NCBI RefSeq assembly: GCF_040639655.1
Contig: NZ_JBFAAI010000031.1
Coordinates: forward strand, 1 to 64,000
DNA: 64,000 nt
Source: Actinoplanes sp040639655
Lineage (GTDB): Bacteria > Actinomycetota > Actinomycetes > Mycobacteriales > Micromonosporaceae
Direction of reading: 5' to 3'
In this document: one piece after another, positions 33,301 through 41,755 of the stretch
Layout of the letters: every line of letters begins with the position of its first letter
How positions within the stretch are numbered: position 1 is the stretch's first letter
Program-made: the position numbers and the translations under genes
Notes under the pieces: model-generated
The model's database searches: none
The model's input: only the letters and a program-made list of their open reading frames with translations
Told to the model about the DNA's origin: nothing

Positions 33301-36198
33301 TCGATCCGCTTCCGGGTCGCGTCGGGTGCCGCCGGCGGCCGGATCGAGGTACGCGCCGACGCCGCCGACGGCCCGCTGGTCGCCACGGTCGATGTGCCGG
33401 GCACCGGTGGCTGGCAGACCTGGGTCGACGTCACCGCGCCGGTCACCGGCACCAACGCCGGCTCCCTGTTCTTCGTCGCCCGGGACCCGGCCGCCGGGAC
33501 GGGGCCGCTGTTCAACGTGAACTGGCTGGACTTCCTGGGCCGGGGCGTCACCGAGAACGCGCCGCCGAAGGTCAGTGCGGTCGCGACACCGGCCGCCGGC
33601 ACCGCGCCGGTCACCGTCGCGTTCGACGGCACGGCTACCGACGCCGAGGGCGACACCCCGCTGACGTACGCCTGGGACTTCGGCGACGGCGACACGGCGA
33701 CCACCCTGGACGCCACTCACACGTACCGGGTGCCCGGCACCTTCACCGCCACCCTGACCGTCACGGACAGCCGCGGCGCAAAGTCGTACGCCAATGTCCC
33801 GGTCAAGGTCGAGGCACCGAACACCTCCTGTTTCGGGGCGCGCTCGGACGACTTCCTCGGCAGCGCGCTGGAGCGTGACCGCTGGACGGTGGTCCGGGAG
33901 AACCAGCTCCACTCGGTCGCCGACGGGATGCTGCGGCTGCCCACCGGCGCGGGCGACCTCTACGGCACCCGCAACGACGCCACCAACCTCGTCCTGCAGC
34001 CCGCGCCCGGCGGCGCCTGGCAGGCCACCACCAAGCTCACCGTGCCGATCACCGCTACCTACCAGCAGGCCGGTCTGATCGTGTACGGCGACGACGACAA
34101 CTACGCCAAGCTCGACCTGCTCTACAACGGCGCGCGCACGGTGGAGTTCATCCGGGAGACCGCCGCAAGCCCGCGCAACGAGAGCGGCGACAGCACCGCG
34201 GCGCCGGTCGGCGACGTGGTGTACCTGCGGCTGACCAGCGACGGGACGAACCTGACCGCGGAGGCTTCCGCCGACGGCCGGACCTTCACCCCGGTCGGCC
34301 GGGCCGCCGCGCTGGCCGGCATCGAGAACCCGCGCGTCGGGGTCTTCGCTCTCAACGGCGGCACCACCGCGCCGGTGGTGGACGCGGCGTTCGACTGGTT
34401 CCAGTTCACGCCGGACGCCCCGGCGGAACCGGTCGCTCCGTCGGACGAGTTCACCGGCGCCGCCCTGGACAAGTGCCGGTGGAACGCGATCGTCCGGGAG
34501 GACCCGGCGACCTACCGGGTCACCGACGGTGCCCTGCGTATCGACGTGCCCAACGGTGACATCTACACCGGCAACAACACCGGGCCGACGAACTTCGTCC
34601 TGCAGACCGCGCCGGCCGGCGACTGGACCCTGCAGACCAAGGTCGACGCCAGCCTGCTGGACGAGCAGTACCAGCAGGCCGGGCTGCTCGTGTACGGCGA
34701 CGACGACAACTACGTCAAGCTCGACTTCGTCGCCGACAACACCGCGGGCCAGCCGGTCAGCCGGCGGATCGAGTTCCGCAGCGAGATCGGCGCCGCGGTG
34801 CAGGACCCACAACCGCAGGCCGGCAGTCTGACCTCGGCGGTGTGGCATCTGCGGCTGGCCCGGGCCGGCAACACCTACACGGCCGCGTACTCGGCCGACG
34901 GCACGGAATGGACGACGTTCGCGCCGCTGACCAACGCCGCCGTCGGGGCGACCCCGAAGGTGGGGCTGTACAGCCTCGGTGCCGCCCAGACCGCCTCGAA
35001 GACCGTCGCGTTCGACTACTTCCGGATCAGCGCCGGGAACGCCGACACGACCGCGCCGGTGACCAGCGCCAAGGTGTCCGGCACCCCGGTCGAGGGCTGG
35101 TACACCGCCGGCGTCACGGTCACCCTGACCGCGGACGACGAGACCGGTGGCAGCGGGGTGGCGGGCACCGAGTACCAGCTCGACGACGCCACCGCCTGGA
35201 CCGCGTACACCGCCGGCGTACCGGTCAGTGGTGACGGCACCCACGAGGTGCGGTTCCGCTCGACCGACTCGGCCGGCAACGTGGAGCAGGCGAAGTCGGT
35301 CACGGTCAAGATCGACAGCACGGCTCCGGTCACCTCGGCCCAGTTCGCCCCGGCCAACGACAACGGCTGGCACGACGGCACCGTCCCGGTGGTGCTGAAG
35401 TCGGTGGACGGCGGTTCCGGGGTGGGACTGCTGGAGTGGTCGCTGGACGGTGGAACCTGGACGCCGTACACCACACCGGTGGCCGTGACCGGCGACGGCG
35501 AGCACGAGCTGCTCTACCGGGCCACGGACAGGGCCGGCAACGCCGAGACGCTCAAGTCGGGGGTCGTACGCATCGACGGCACCAAGCCGACCTTGCTGGT
35601 CTCCGGGTTGGCCAACGGCCAGCTGTACGGCGACAGCCAGGACATCCGGACCTCGTGGCAGGCGGTCGACCCGACCTCCGGCATCGAGACCACCACCGGC
35701 ACGCTCAACGGGCGGCCGTACACCAGCGGTTCCCTCCAAGCGCTGTACGAGCTGCCACTCGGCCTGCACGAGCTGACCGTGACCGCGACCGACAAGGCGG
35801 ACAACAGCACCTCGACGACGGTCCGGTTCTTCGTCACCACCTCGTTCCGGGACATGCAGAACCTGCTGGACCGGTTCAAGGCGACCGGACGGCTCTCCAC
35901 CAAGGCACATCGGCAGCTGTCCACCAGACTGGACACGATCCGGGCCTCGGAGGCAGCGGGCGAGGACCAGCGGGCAATACGGCAGCTGGTCACCTTCAGG
36001 ACGCTCGTCAACGACGCTGCTCTCGTAGCTGACACCGATGTGCGTGACACCCTGCTCCGCGACGCCGACGCGATGATCGAGCGGCTCGGCGGCACCGCGA
36101 GCCGGGCCGGGGCGCGGGCGAACGACGGCAAGCCGCTGGCCCGCACCGGCCGGCTCGCCGAGGACCCCACCCGGGTCTCCCCGAACCGCGGGCTCTGA
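30391..36198 (+). CDS. Giant secreted ThuA / glucose-sorbosone dehydrogenase / PKD / FIMAH protein
   Basis: A 1935-residue exported protein starting at GTG with AGGAGAG upstream. In order: signal peptide (about 1-36), ThuA-like domain (53-265; VLVFSKTAAFRHDAI, GGGYAGIHAASDTEY), PQQ-type glucose/sorbosone dehydrogenase beta-propeller (283-708; AGGSMTFDSAGNLYLATGDN, RNPFRIGVDP, FGWPYCIG), PKD (720-800), a CBM6-like domain (910-1050), PKD (1053-1140), two laminin-G/DUF1349-like jelly rolls (1148-1338, 1350-1546; YQQAGLLVYGDDDNYVKLD), OmpL47/Ig-like repeats (1552-1816) and a C-terminal FIMAH domain (about 1820-1900). It likely binds and oxidises or remodels extracellular sugars. It stands alone and ends in a strong terminator. 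Confidence 0.9.
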   Translation: MPRPRRVHPRRSLLTAALLACTLLVTVLSGTPAQAAPAGPQPAAVRAAAGAEPYSVLVFSKTAAFRHDAIPAGIAAIKQLGADNGFTVDATEDSAAFTDANLAKYRAVIWLSTTGDVLDPGQQAAFERYIQAGGGYAGIHAASDTEYSWPWYGELVGAYFASHPANQQATVKVEDHAHPSTAELPERWSRFDEWYNFRSNPRGDVHVLASLDETTYTAGAGAMGADHPTAWCQDYDGGRAWYTGGGHTIESYSDPAFLAHLLGGIQTAAGQLDADCGASLTESFEKITLDSNTSNPMELDIADDGRVFYVERDGRVRIIKPGTGTTVTAVDLDVFTGNEDGLIGIRLDPDFAGNGWVYLYYARNDGVARNLLSRFTVVGDTIDPATEKVVLQVDTQRNTCCHAGGSMTFDSAGNLYLATGDNTNPFESDAFTPIDERAGRQDYDAQRTAGNTNDLRGKVLRIHPEDDGSYTVPAGNLFAPGTARTRPEIYAMGLRNPFRIGVDPATNTLYVADYGPDAGATNPDRGPEGTVEWNIVAAPGNFGWPYCIGANYAYNDYQFPSGPSGAKFNCAAPVNNSPNNTGLTTLPPAVSATVDYDYSGNARFPEIGGGGAPMGGPVYRYDAGLNSTRKWPAYYDGKALLGEWNQSKMYTMQVTADGRSLVDINQLLSGMKFIRPMDFEFGPDGAMYMIEWGTGFGGNNDDSGIYRIDYIAGERAPIAAAAATPTSGQAPLTVRFSSAGSRDPDGGALTYAWTFGDGATSTEANPTHTYATAGDYTAQLTVTNPKGRSAVANVPVTAGNTAPTVSIEFPPDGGFFEWGDQVRYTIKVTDPEDGEIDCDRVRLQVLLGHDEHAHPLEQHTGCTGTVQTTLASGHGAEANVFAVFEATYTDDGGTGGAGPLTGRAIEQLQPKRKQAEYFTGTGRVPGGVGGGDPGVGRETGSDPAGGGQNISLIEDGDWWSLDPASLTGIDSIRFRVASGAAGGRIEVRADAADGPLVATVDVPGTGGWQTWVDVTAPVTGTNAGSLFFVARDPAAGTGPLFNVNWLDFLGRGVTENAPPKVSAVATPAAGTAPVTVAFDGTATDAEGDTPLTYAWDFGDGDTATTLDATHTYRVPGTFTATLTVTDSRGAKSYANVPVKVEAPNTSCFGARSDDFLGSALERDRWTVVRENQLHSVADGMLRLPTGAGDLYGTRNDATNLVLQPAPGGAWQATTKLTVPITATYQQAGLIVYGDDDNYAKLDLLYNGARTVEFIRETAASPRNESGDSTAAPVGDVVYLRLTSDGTNLTAEASADGRTFTPVGRAAALAGIENPRVGVFALNGGTTAPVVDAAFDWFQFTPDAPAEPVAPSDEFTGAALDKCRWNAIVREDPATYRVTDGALRIDVPNGDIYTGNNTGPTNFVLQTAPAGDWTLQTKVDASLLDEQYQQAGLLVYGDDDNYVKLDFVADNTAGQPVSRRIEFRSEIGAAVQDPQPQAGSLTSAVWHLRLARAGNTYTAAYSADGTEWTTFAPLTNAAVGATPKVGLYSLGAAQTASKTVAFDYFRISAGNADTTAPVTSAKVSGTPVEGWYTAGVTVTLTADDETGGSGVAGTEYQLDDATAWTAYTAGVPVSGDGTHEVRFRSTDSAGNVEQAKSVTVKIDSTAPVTSAQFAPANDNGWHDGTVPVVLKSVDGGSGVGLLEWSLDGGTWTPYTTPVAVTGDGEHELLYRATDRAGNAETLKSGVVRIDGTKPTLLVSGLANGQLYGDSQDIRTSWQAVDPTSGIETTTGTLNGRPYTSGSLQALYELPLGLHELTVTATDKADNSTSTTVRFFVTTSFRDMQNLLDRFKATGRLSTKAHRQLSTRLDTIRASEAAGEDQRAIRQLVTFRTLVNDAALVADTDVRDTLLRDADAMIERLGGTASRAGARANDGKPLARTGRLAEDPTRVSPNRGL

Positions 36199-36205
36199 CG
36201 ACATC

Positions 36206-36238
36206 GGCCCCGTCCCGTCACCCGGGCGGGACGGGGCC
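36206..36238 (+). terminator. Rho-independent-like hairpin after the giant gene
   Basis: GGCCCCGTCCCG and its exact complement form a 12-base stem with a 9-base loop, 8 bases after the stop codon. No T run follows, as usual in actinomycetes. Confidence 0.7.
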
Positions 36239-36263
36239 TCCCGGTGCAGGAAGGAACAGCGTG

Positions 36264-36815
36264 ATGCGTCGTACCCGTGGAGCAGCCGCCGTCCTGGCCG
36301 GCCTGTTGCTGGCGCTCCTGCCGGCGGCCGGCCCCGCGTGGGCGCACATCGGAAAACTCAAACTGGAGGTGGCCGGCGACGGCGCCATCGGCATCACCGT
36401 GCAGGCCCGCCATGCCGACGGGCACCAGCTGGAAACGCTGGTCCGGCTGGCCCTCACCGCCACCGCCGCGGACGGACGGGCTGTCGGACCGGTGCAACTC
36501 GAACCGACCGGCGAGGGTCAGGGTTTCTACGCCACCGGCCCGATCCTGTCTCCTGGGAAGTGGCAGGTGACGGTCCGCGCGCCGGCGCCGTACACCAGCA
36601 AGGTGACCGTCGAGGTGCAGGCCAGAGCGGCCCAGTCGGCTCCGGCGCAGGTGCCGGTGGTCTCCGCCGCGAAGCGGGGCGGGTCGCCGCAGACCACACC
36701 CTCGTCGTGGTGGGTGCCGGGCGCGATCGGCGTCCTCGCCGTCCTGGCGATCGTCGCGGTGGTGTGGCCGGCGGTGCGCCGACGCAAAGCCCGGGAGAAC
36801 ACCGGCAACCCGTAG
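36264..36815 (+). CDS. Small exported, membrane-anchored CopC/YtkA-like protein
   Basis: A 183-residue protein: signal peptide (to about residue 28, ending GPAWAH), a single beta-sandwich domain (about 30-115; HIGKLKLEVAGDGAIGITVQ, SPGKWQVTVRAP) resembling YtkA/CopC-type domains, a Pro/Ser linker and a C-terminal helix (GAIGVLAVLAIVAVVWPAV) with a basic cytoplasmic end. ATG 36264 has GGAAGGA upstream. Function unknown; possibly metal handling as for its relatives. Confidence 0.7.
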   Translation: MRRTRGAAAVLAGLLLALLPAAGPAWAHIGKLKLEVAGDGAIGITVQARHADGHQLETLVRLALTATAADGRAVGPVQLEPTGEGQGFYATGPILSPGKWQVTVRAPAPYTSKVTVEVQARAAQSAPAQVPVVSAAKRGGSPQTTPSSWWVPGAIGVLAVLAIVAVVWPAVRRRKARENTGNP

Positions 36816-37004
36816 CTCAACGTCGGGAGCACGACGTACCGGCGATCCCAACATTCGGTGCCGTCCCGTCAGTGGTCAAGCCTGCACCCAGGCATCCCGT
36901 AGGAGCCCGGCCCGCGGGCACCGCAGAGGTGACGACTCTAATCCTGGCCTCAGGTTGACCGGGGAGAATGAGCGGCGGTGCATCGACTGGAGGGGCGGGC
37001 CGAC

Positions 37005-37697
37005 GTGCGGATCCTGATCGCGGATGATGACGCGGCCATCCGCGATTCGCTGGAGCGGGTGCTCCAGGTCGAGGGTTACGACACCAGCACCGTCGCCAAC
37101 GGTCTCGCCGTGCTCGACGAGGTCACGGGGACCGGCGACGACACGCTGGATCTGCTGATCCTCGACGTGATGATGCCCCGCCTCGGCGGGTTGGAGACCT
37201 GCCGGCGGTTGCGGGCCGCGGGCCGGTATCTGCCGGTGCTGATGCTGACCGCCCGTGACCAGGTCTCCGACCGGGTCACAGGGCTGGACGCGGGCGCTGA
37301 CGACTACCTGCCGAAGCCGTTCGCCACCGAGGAGTTGCTGGCCCGGGTGCGGGCCCTGCTGCGCCGGCGCACGCCGGCCGACGGCGAGTCGCAGATCCTG
37401 TCGTTCGCTGATGTCCGGCTCGATCCCGACAGGTTCGAGGCGTGGCGGGGCGGGCGGCCGCTGCGCCTGACCCGGACCGAGTTCTCCCTCTTGCAGGTTC
37501 TCGTGCGCAACGCGACCCGGGTCCTGACCCGCGATGCGCTGTTCGAGGCGATCTGGGGCTTCGACATGAGCGCCACCGCCAACAACCTCCAGGTGTACGT
37601 GAGCTACCTGCGCCGCAAGATGGAGGCCGAGGGTGAGCCGCGATTGATCTACACGCTGCGCGGCCTGGGATACACGTTGCGGGAGACTCCTCCGTGA
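37005..37697 (+). CDS. OmpR-family response regulator (MprA/TcrA-like)
   Basis: A 230-residue regulator from GTG 37005 (GGAGGGG 9 bases upstream; GTG 36978 is an alternative). The receiver has ILIADDDAAI, phospho-Asp in LLILDVMMPRLGG, LTARD and the KPF lysine. The winged-helix domain shows LTRTEFSLLQVLVRNATRVL and YVSYLRRKME...IYTLRGLGYTLR. Its last bases overlap the start of the kinase gene, so the two are coupled. The partner faces an MMPL transporter gene, which is a likely target. Confidence 0.92.
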   Translation: MRILIADDDAAIRDSLERVLQVEGYDTSTVANGLAVLDEVTGTGDDTLDLLILDVMMPRLGGLETCRRLRAAGRYLPVLMLTARDQVSDRVTGLDAGADDYLPKPFATEELLARVRALLRRRTPADGESQILSFADVRLDPDRFEAWRGGRPLRLTRTEFSLLQVLVRNATRVLTRDALFEAIWGFDMSATANNLQVYVSYLRRKMEAEGEPRLIYTLRGLGYTLRETPP

Positions 37698-39133
37698 GCA
37701 GGCACGCCCGGGGGGAGCCGCTTCGGCTGACCCGATGGTGGCGCCGGCGGTCCCTGCGGACCAGGATGACGGTGATCGCGGCGACGGCCATCGCGGTCAG
37801 CGTGTTCGCGGCCTTCCAGGTAGCCAGCGAGCTACTGGACCGGGAGCTGCAGGACACCGCCGAGAACCAGCTGCGCGCCGGCTCCCGCGTCCTGGCGATC
37901 AACGCGGAGCGCGCCGGTCTGGCGCAGGTTCAGCTACCGCCGTATCCGGGATCCGGCCGGTTGGTGCGGGTCATTCTGCCCGACGGCTCGACCCGGACGC
38001 CGGTCGGCCAGCCCGCGCTACCCCCGGTCAGCGAGCACGCCGGGCGCGTGGCGCAGGGCGAGTCAGCCGACCTGATGGAGTCGAAGGACAGCGACGAGGA
38101 CGGCTACCGCATCTACACGCTGCGGGCGGGCGACGGCGCGGTGCAGGTGGCCCGCGTCGCCGACGACAGCCCGATCAACCGGTTCGGGTTGGGCATGTTG
38201 CTGATCGGGCTGTTCTGCGTGGCCGGCGGCACCGTCGTCGGGCGGACCGTGGCGCGGACCGGGCTGGCACCGATGGACCGGCTGACCGCCGCCGCGGTAC
38301 GTGTCGCGAACACCCAGGATCTCGACGCCGGCATCCCGGATGAGGGCGGTGGGGAGATCCGGCGGCTGATCCAGGCGATCAACGACATGCTCGCCGCGCT
38401 CCGGGACTCCAGGCGTGCCCAGCGGCTGCTCGCCGAGGACGCCGCCCACGAACTCAAGACCCCGCTCACGAGCCTGCGCCTCAACATCGAGTTGCTGGTC
38501 CGGCTCGACCGGCGCGGCACCCTCGAGACCGCCCTCTCGGCGGAGAGCCGGACCCGGCTGCTCAACGATCTCGGCGCCCAGGTGGCCGAATTGAGCACCC
38601 TCGCCGCCGAGCTGACCGACCTGGCACGCGGTGACGTCAGCGACGAGAACACCGAACCGATCGACCTCGCCGACGTGGTGGTGGCCGCCGCGGCCCAGGC
38701 GCATTCCCGCGCGCCCCACATCGAGGTCGCGCTCGACGTGACCTCCGTGTGGGTGAGCGGGCGTCCCGCTGCGCTCCAGCGAGCGGTGCTCAACCTCATC
38801 AACAACGCCGGCAAGTGGTCCCCCGCGGACCAGCCGGTCCAGGTCCGGCTCCGGGCCGAGGGCGCGTCGGCGGTGCTCGAGGTCGACGACGCCGGGCCGG
38901 GCATCGACGCCGCCGACGTACCGCGGGTGTTCGACCGGTTCTACCGTGCCGACAGTGCCCGGGCGTTGCCGGGATCCGGGCTCGGGCTGTCGATCGTGCA
39001 GCGGGTCGTTCACGGCCACGGCGGCCGGGCCGCTGTCGCCCGCTCCGCACGCGGTGGCGCGCTGCTTCGGGTCGACCTTCCGACCGCGGCCCCGACCGCC
39101 CCGGTCGAAGAGCGGCGAGCGCCAGGCCCGTGA
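37694..39133 (+). CDS. Sensor histidine kinase (MprB-like)
   Basis: A 479-residue membrane kinase overlapping the regulator stop by four bases (GTGA). TM1 near residues 25-47, extracytoplasmic domain to about 155, TM2 near 160-182, HAMP, H-box EDAAHELKTPLTSLRLNIEL (His near 251), N-box LNLINNAGKWSP, DDAGPGID and GSGLGLSIV. It resembles MprB, which senses envelope stress. Confidence 0.92.
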   Translation: MSRHARGEPLRLTRWWRRRSLRTRMTVIAATAIAVSVFAAFQVASELLDRELQDTAENQLRAGSRVLAINAERAGLAQVQLPPYPGSGRLVRVILPDGSTRTPVGQPALPPVSEHAGRVAQGESADLMESKDSDEDGYRIYTLRAGDGAVQVARVADDSPINRFGLGMLLIGLFCVAGGTVVGRTVARTGLAPMDRLTAAAVRVANTQDLDAGIPDEGGGEIRRLIQAINDMLAALRDSRRAQRLLAEDAAHELKTPLTSLRLNIELLVRLDRRGTLETALSAESRTRLLNDLGAQVAELSTLAAELTDLARGDVSDENTEPIDLADVVVAAAAQAHSRAPHIEVALDVTSVWVSGRPAALQRAVLNLINNAGKWSPADQPVQVRLRAEGASAVLEVDDAGPGIDAADVPRVFDRFYRADSARALPGSGLGLSIVQRVVHGHGGRAAVARSARGGALLRVDLPTAAPTAPVEERRAPGP

Positions 39134-39187
39134 CGGGATCCGTACGGGCCTGGGTCCCCGTCCCGGATCTCGTCCGTGCCGCCTCGC

Positions 39188-41332
39188 TCACCGTTGCAGC
39201 GCGAACTCCTCGTCGTCGGTCGGCGAGTTTCGCGCGCCCGGCGCCGCCGTCGGACGGGACAGCCGGCTCGGCCACCAGATCCGCCGGCCGATCAGCAGGG
39301 TGAGGGCGGGCACCAGGACCGACCGCACCAGCAGGGCATCGAGCAGCACCCCGAAGGCGACCAGGAACCCGACCTCGATCAACATCACCAGCGGAAGCGA
39401 GACGAGGACCGCGAACGTGGCCGCCAGGACCAGGCCGGCCGAGGTGATGACGCCACCGGTGGCGGAGAGGGCTTTGAGCATGCCCTCTGTGGTGCCGAGA
39501 CGCACGGTCTCCTCACGGGCCCGGCTGGCCAGGAAGATGTTGTAGTCGACGCCGAGCGCCACCAGGAAGAGGAATGCCAGCAGCGGCACCGAATAGTCGA
39601 CACCTTTGAACCCGAGGATCGTGTCGAAGACGAACACGCTGCCGCCGAAGGCTGCGGCGAACGAGACGATCACGGTGGCCATCAGGACCAGTGGGGCCAC
39701 GATCGCGCGCAGCAGCAGCCCGAGGACGATCAGTACGACGGCGAGCACCAACGGGATCACCAGCTTCTCGTCGCGGCTGGTGGTCACCTCGGTGTCGAGG
39801 TTCTCCGCGCTCGGCCCGCCGACGATCGCCTCCGCCCCGTTCACCGCGTGCACGGCGGTGCGCACCCGTTCGATCGTGTCGTACTCTGCGGCGGTGTCCG
39901 GCGCGTCGGCCGGGAACACGGAGATGTCGGCCCAGCCGCCGCTGGTCCGACCCGGGGTGGCCACGGCCACACCGCGAGTGTTCTCGACGACGTCGAGCAC
40001 CTGCTCCTGGTACGCCGGCCGCGTGTAGATCGTCATCGGCGGGCCCCCGAGCTCCGGGAAGTGCTGGCGGAGAACGTTGAAACCGGTGACCGACTCCGGC
40101 GCGGACAGGAACTGGTCCTGCTCCCGCAGGGCGCCGGTGTTACCCGCCAGCCCGACGGCGAGCACGCCGAGGATTCCGAGCGAGCCGAGCGTCGCCACCC
40201 ACCGGCGGCGGCTGATGGTCGCGCCGAGCCGCCCCCACAGCCCCGGCTTCTCCTCCACGGCCGTACTGAACCGCGGGATGGCCGGCCAGAAGATCCGCCT
40301 GCCCAGCACCACCAGCACCGCCGGGAACAGCGTCAGCATGGCCACCAGCGCGCACAGGATGCCGGCCGCACCGATCGGACCCAGCCCGCTGGTGCTGTTC
40401 AGGTCCGCGACGAGCAGGCAGAGCAGGCCGGCGATCACGGTGGCCGCGGACGCGACGATGGCCGGCGCCGCGCCGCGTAGCGCGTGCACCATCGCGACCC
40501 GGACGTTCTCGTGGTGGTGCAGGGTCTCCCGATATCGAGCGATGAGCAACAGTGCGTAGTCGGTGCCGACGCCGAACACCAGGATCGTCAGCAGCGCCGA
40601 GTTCTGGTCGTTGACCACGATGCCGAAGCCCTTGACGAGCAGGTAGACGGTCGCCATCGCGGTCAGTGCGGCCACGCCCACGACCACCAGCGGGACGAAC
40701 CACAACACCGGGCTGCGGTACGTGAGGACGAGCAGGACCGTGACGACGATGACGGTGGTGAGGAAGACCTGCAGGTCGATGCCGTCGAACACGGCGTCCA
40801 TGTCGCCGTCGACCGCGGCCGGGCCGGTCACCTCGAGTTCCAGGCCGGCGGGGCGGTCCTTCGCGGCGTCACGCAACGGGCCGACCAGGGCCTCCGCTCC
40901 GCCGTAGGTGGTGCTCACGTCGAGGGTGAACATCATCGCCTTGCCGTCGGTGGACAGACTCGCCGGTGGACCGTCGTCGTCCTCGCCGGCCGCCGCCGTC
41001 GTCGTCGGGTAACGCTTGGCAAGGGTGTTGTAGTGGCGCTCGACCGTCGCACGGTCGGCGTCGGTCAAGCCGCCGGCGCGGTGGTACACGAAGACGAACG
41101 TGTTGTCCTCACCGCCGGGGAGACTGTCCTCCAGCACCGCCACCTTGGTGGACTCGGCGCCGGCCGGCAGGGTGTCCACGGCTCTGTCGGTGGTGACCGA
41201 GCTCAACTTTCCGCTCAACGGCACCATGACCGCCGCCAGCGCCAGCCACAAGCCGATCACCAGCCACGGTAACCAACGGCCCGCCAACCGACCGGGCGGC
41301 GCTTCCCTGGGCGGCGCTGCGTTGACTGACAT
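39188..41332 (-). CDS. MMPL/RND-family transporter
   Basis: A 714-residue membrane protein with about 12 helices in two MMPL halves. ATG 41332 has a perfect GGAGG 6 bases upstream. The first helix (WLPWLVIGLWLALAAVMVPL) is followed by a large external loop, the GVGTDYALLLIARYRETL motif and the second-half equivalent ALGVDYNIFLASRAREE. MMPL proteins export lipids, siderophores or drugs using the proton gradient. It converges with the two-component pair, typical of MprAB-regulated envelope genes. Confidence 0.92.
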   Translation of the reverse strand: MSVNAAPPREAPPGRLAGRWLPWLVIGLWLALAAVMVPLSGKLSSVTTDRAVDTLPAGAESTKVAVLEDSLPGGEDNTFVFVYHRAGGLTDADRATVERHYNTLAKRYPTTTAAAGEDDDGPPASLSTDGKAMMFTLDVSTTYGGAEALVGPLRDAAKDRPAGLELEVTGPAAVDGDMDAVFDGIDLQVFLTTVIVVTVLLVLTYRSPVLWFVPLVVVGVAALTAMATVYLLVKGFGIVVNDQNSALLTILVFGVGTDYALLLIARYRETLHHHENVRVAMVHALRGAAPAIVASAATVIAGLLCLLVADLNSTSGLGPIGAAGILCALVAMLTLFPAVLVVLGRRIFWPAIPRFSTAVEEKPGLWGRLGATISRRRWVATLGSLGILGVLAVGLAGNTGALREQDQFLSAPESVTGFNVLRQHFPELGGPPMTIYTRPAYQEQVLDVVENTRGVAVATPGRTSGGWADISVFPADAPDTAAEYDTIERVRTAVHAVNGAEAIVGGPSAENLDTEVTTSRDEKLVIPLVLAVVLIVLGLLLRAIVAPLVLMATVIVSFAAAFGGSVFVFDTILGFKGVDYSVPLLAFLFLVALGVDYNIFLASRAREETVRLGTTEGMLKALSATGGVITSAGLVLAATFAVLVSLPLVMLIEVGFLVAFGVLLDALLVRSVLVPALTLLIGRRIWWPSRLSRPTAAPGARNSPTDDEEFALQR

Positions 41333-41755
41333 CAATAGCCTCCTGACGAGTTGCATCGCTTGTCCGAGGCCGAATTCGTACCGAGCGAATCTGAGACGAC
41401 CGTTAATCCGCGGCTCAGGCCGGTCGGCAAGGCGCAGGCGGCACAGCCGTCGGACCGGATGAGCAACGCGGCACGGCTCTCGTACGGGTGCCGAACGGCG
41501 CTCCGGGAGTAGTACCGCGGTACCGCCAGCCGATCAATCGCGGTGCAGGCCGTCGGTGTCTAACTGCTCGGTCACCTCGCGTCGGCGCAGCCGAATCCGG
41601 GGAGCCCGCCTGAAGGAGCGGAACGGCTGGTTTGTGGCGATATAAAATGGGGTATACCAATATCATCCGGACATGACGACGCTCCGTACGGGGTCCTCCG
41701 CCGCCCCGGCGTGACGAGAGCCGCCCGGGCGTCTCTTGCGGAGAGGGCGTCCGTC
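41333..41755. other. Divergent intergenic region with a palindrome
   Basis: It separates the MMPL gene from the ANTAR regulator. It holds the perfect palindrome GTACCGCGGTAC (41512-41523) and an AT-rich patch (TATAAAATGGGGTATACC) about 95 bases before the ANTAR gene that could be its promoter. Confidence 0.4.
41512..41523. promoter_or_regulatory. Palindrome GTACCGCGGTAC
   Basis: A perfect 12-base inverted repeat 180 bases upstream of the MMPL start and 230 upstream of the ANTAR regulator. A possible regulator site; no family assigned. Confidence 0.3.

Noticed and set aside
30259..36204. A 1981-codon leftward open frame antisense to the giant secreted protein
   Set aside because: It is a shadow: it is rich in Arg/Gly/Val with no domain, start signal or family motif, while the rightward frame has clear domains and a signal peptide.
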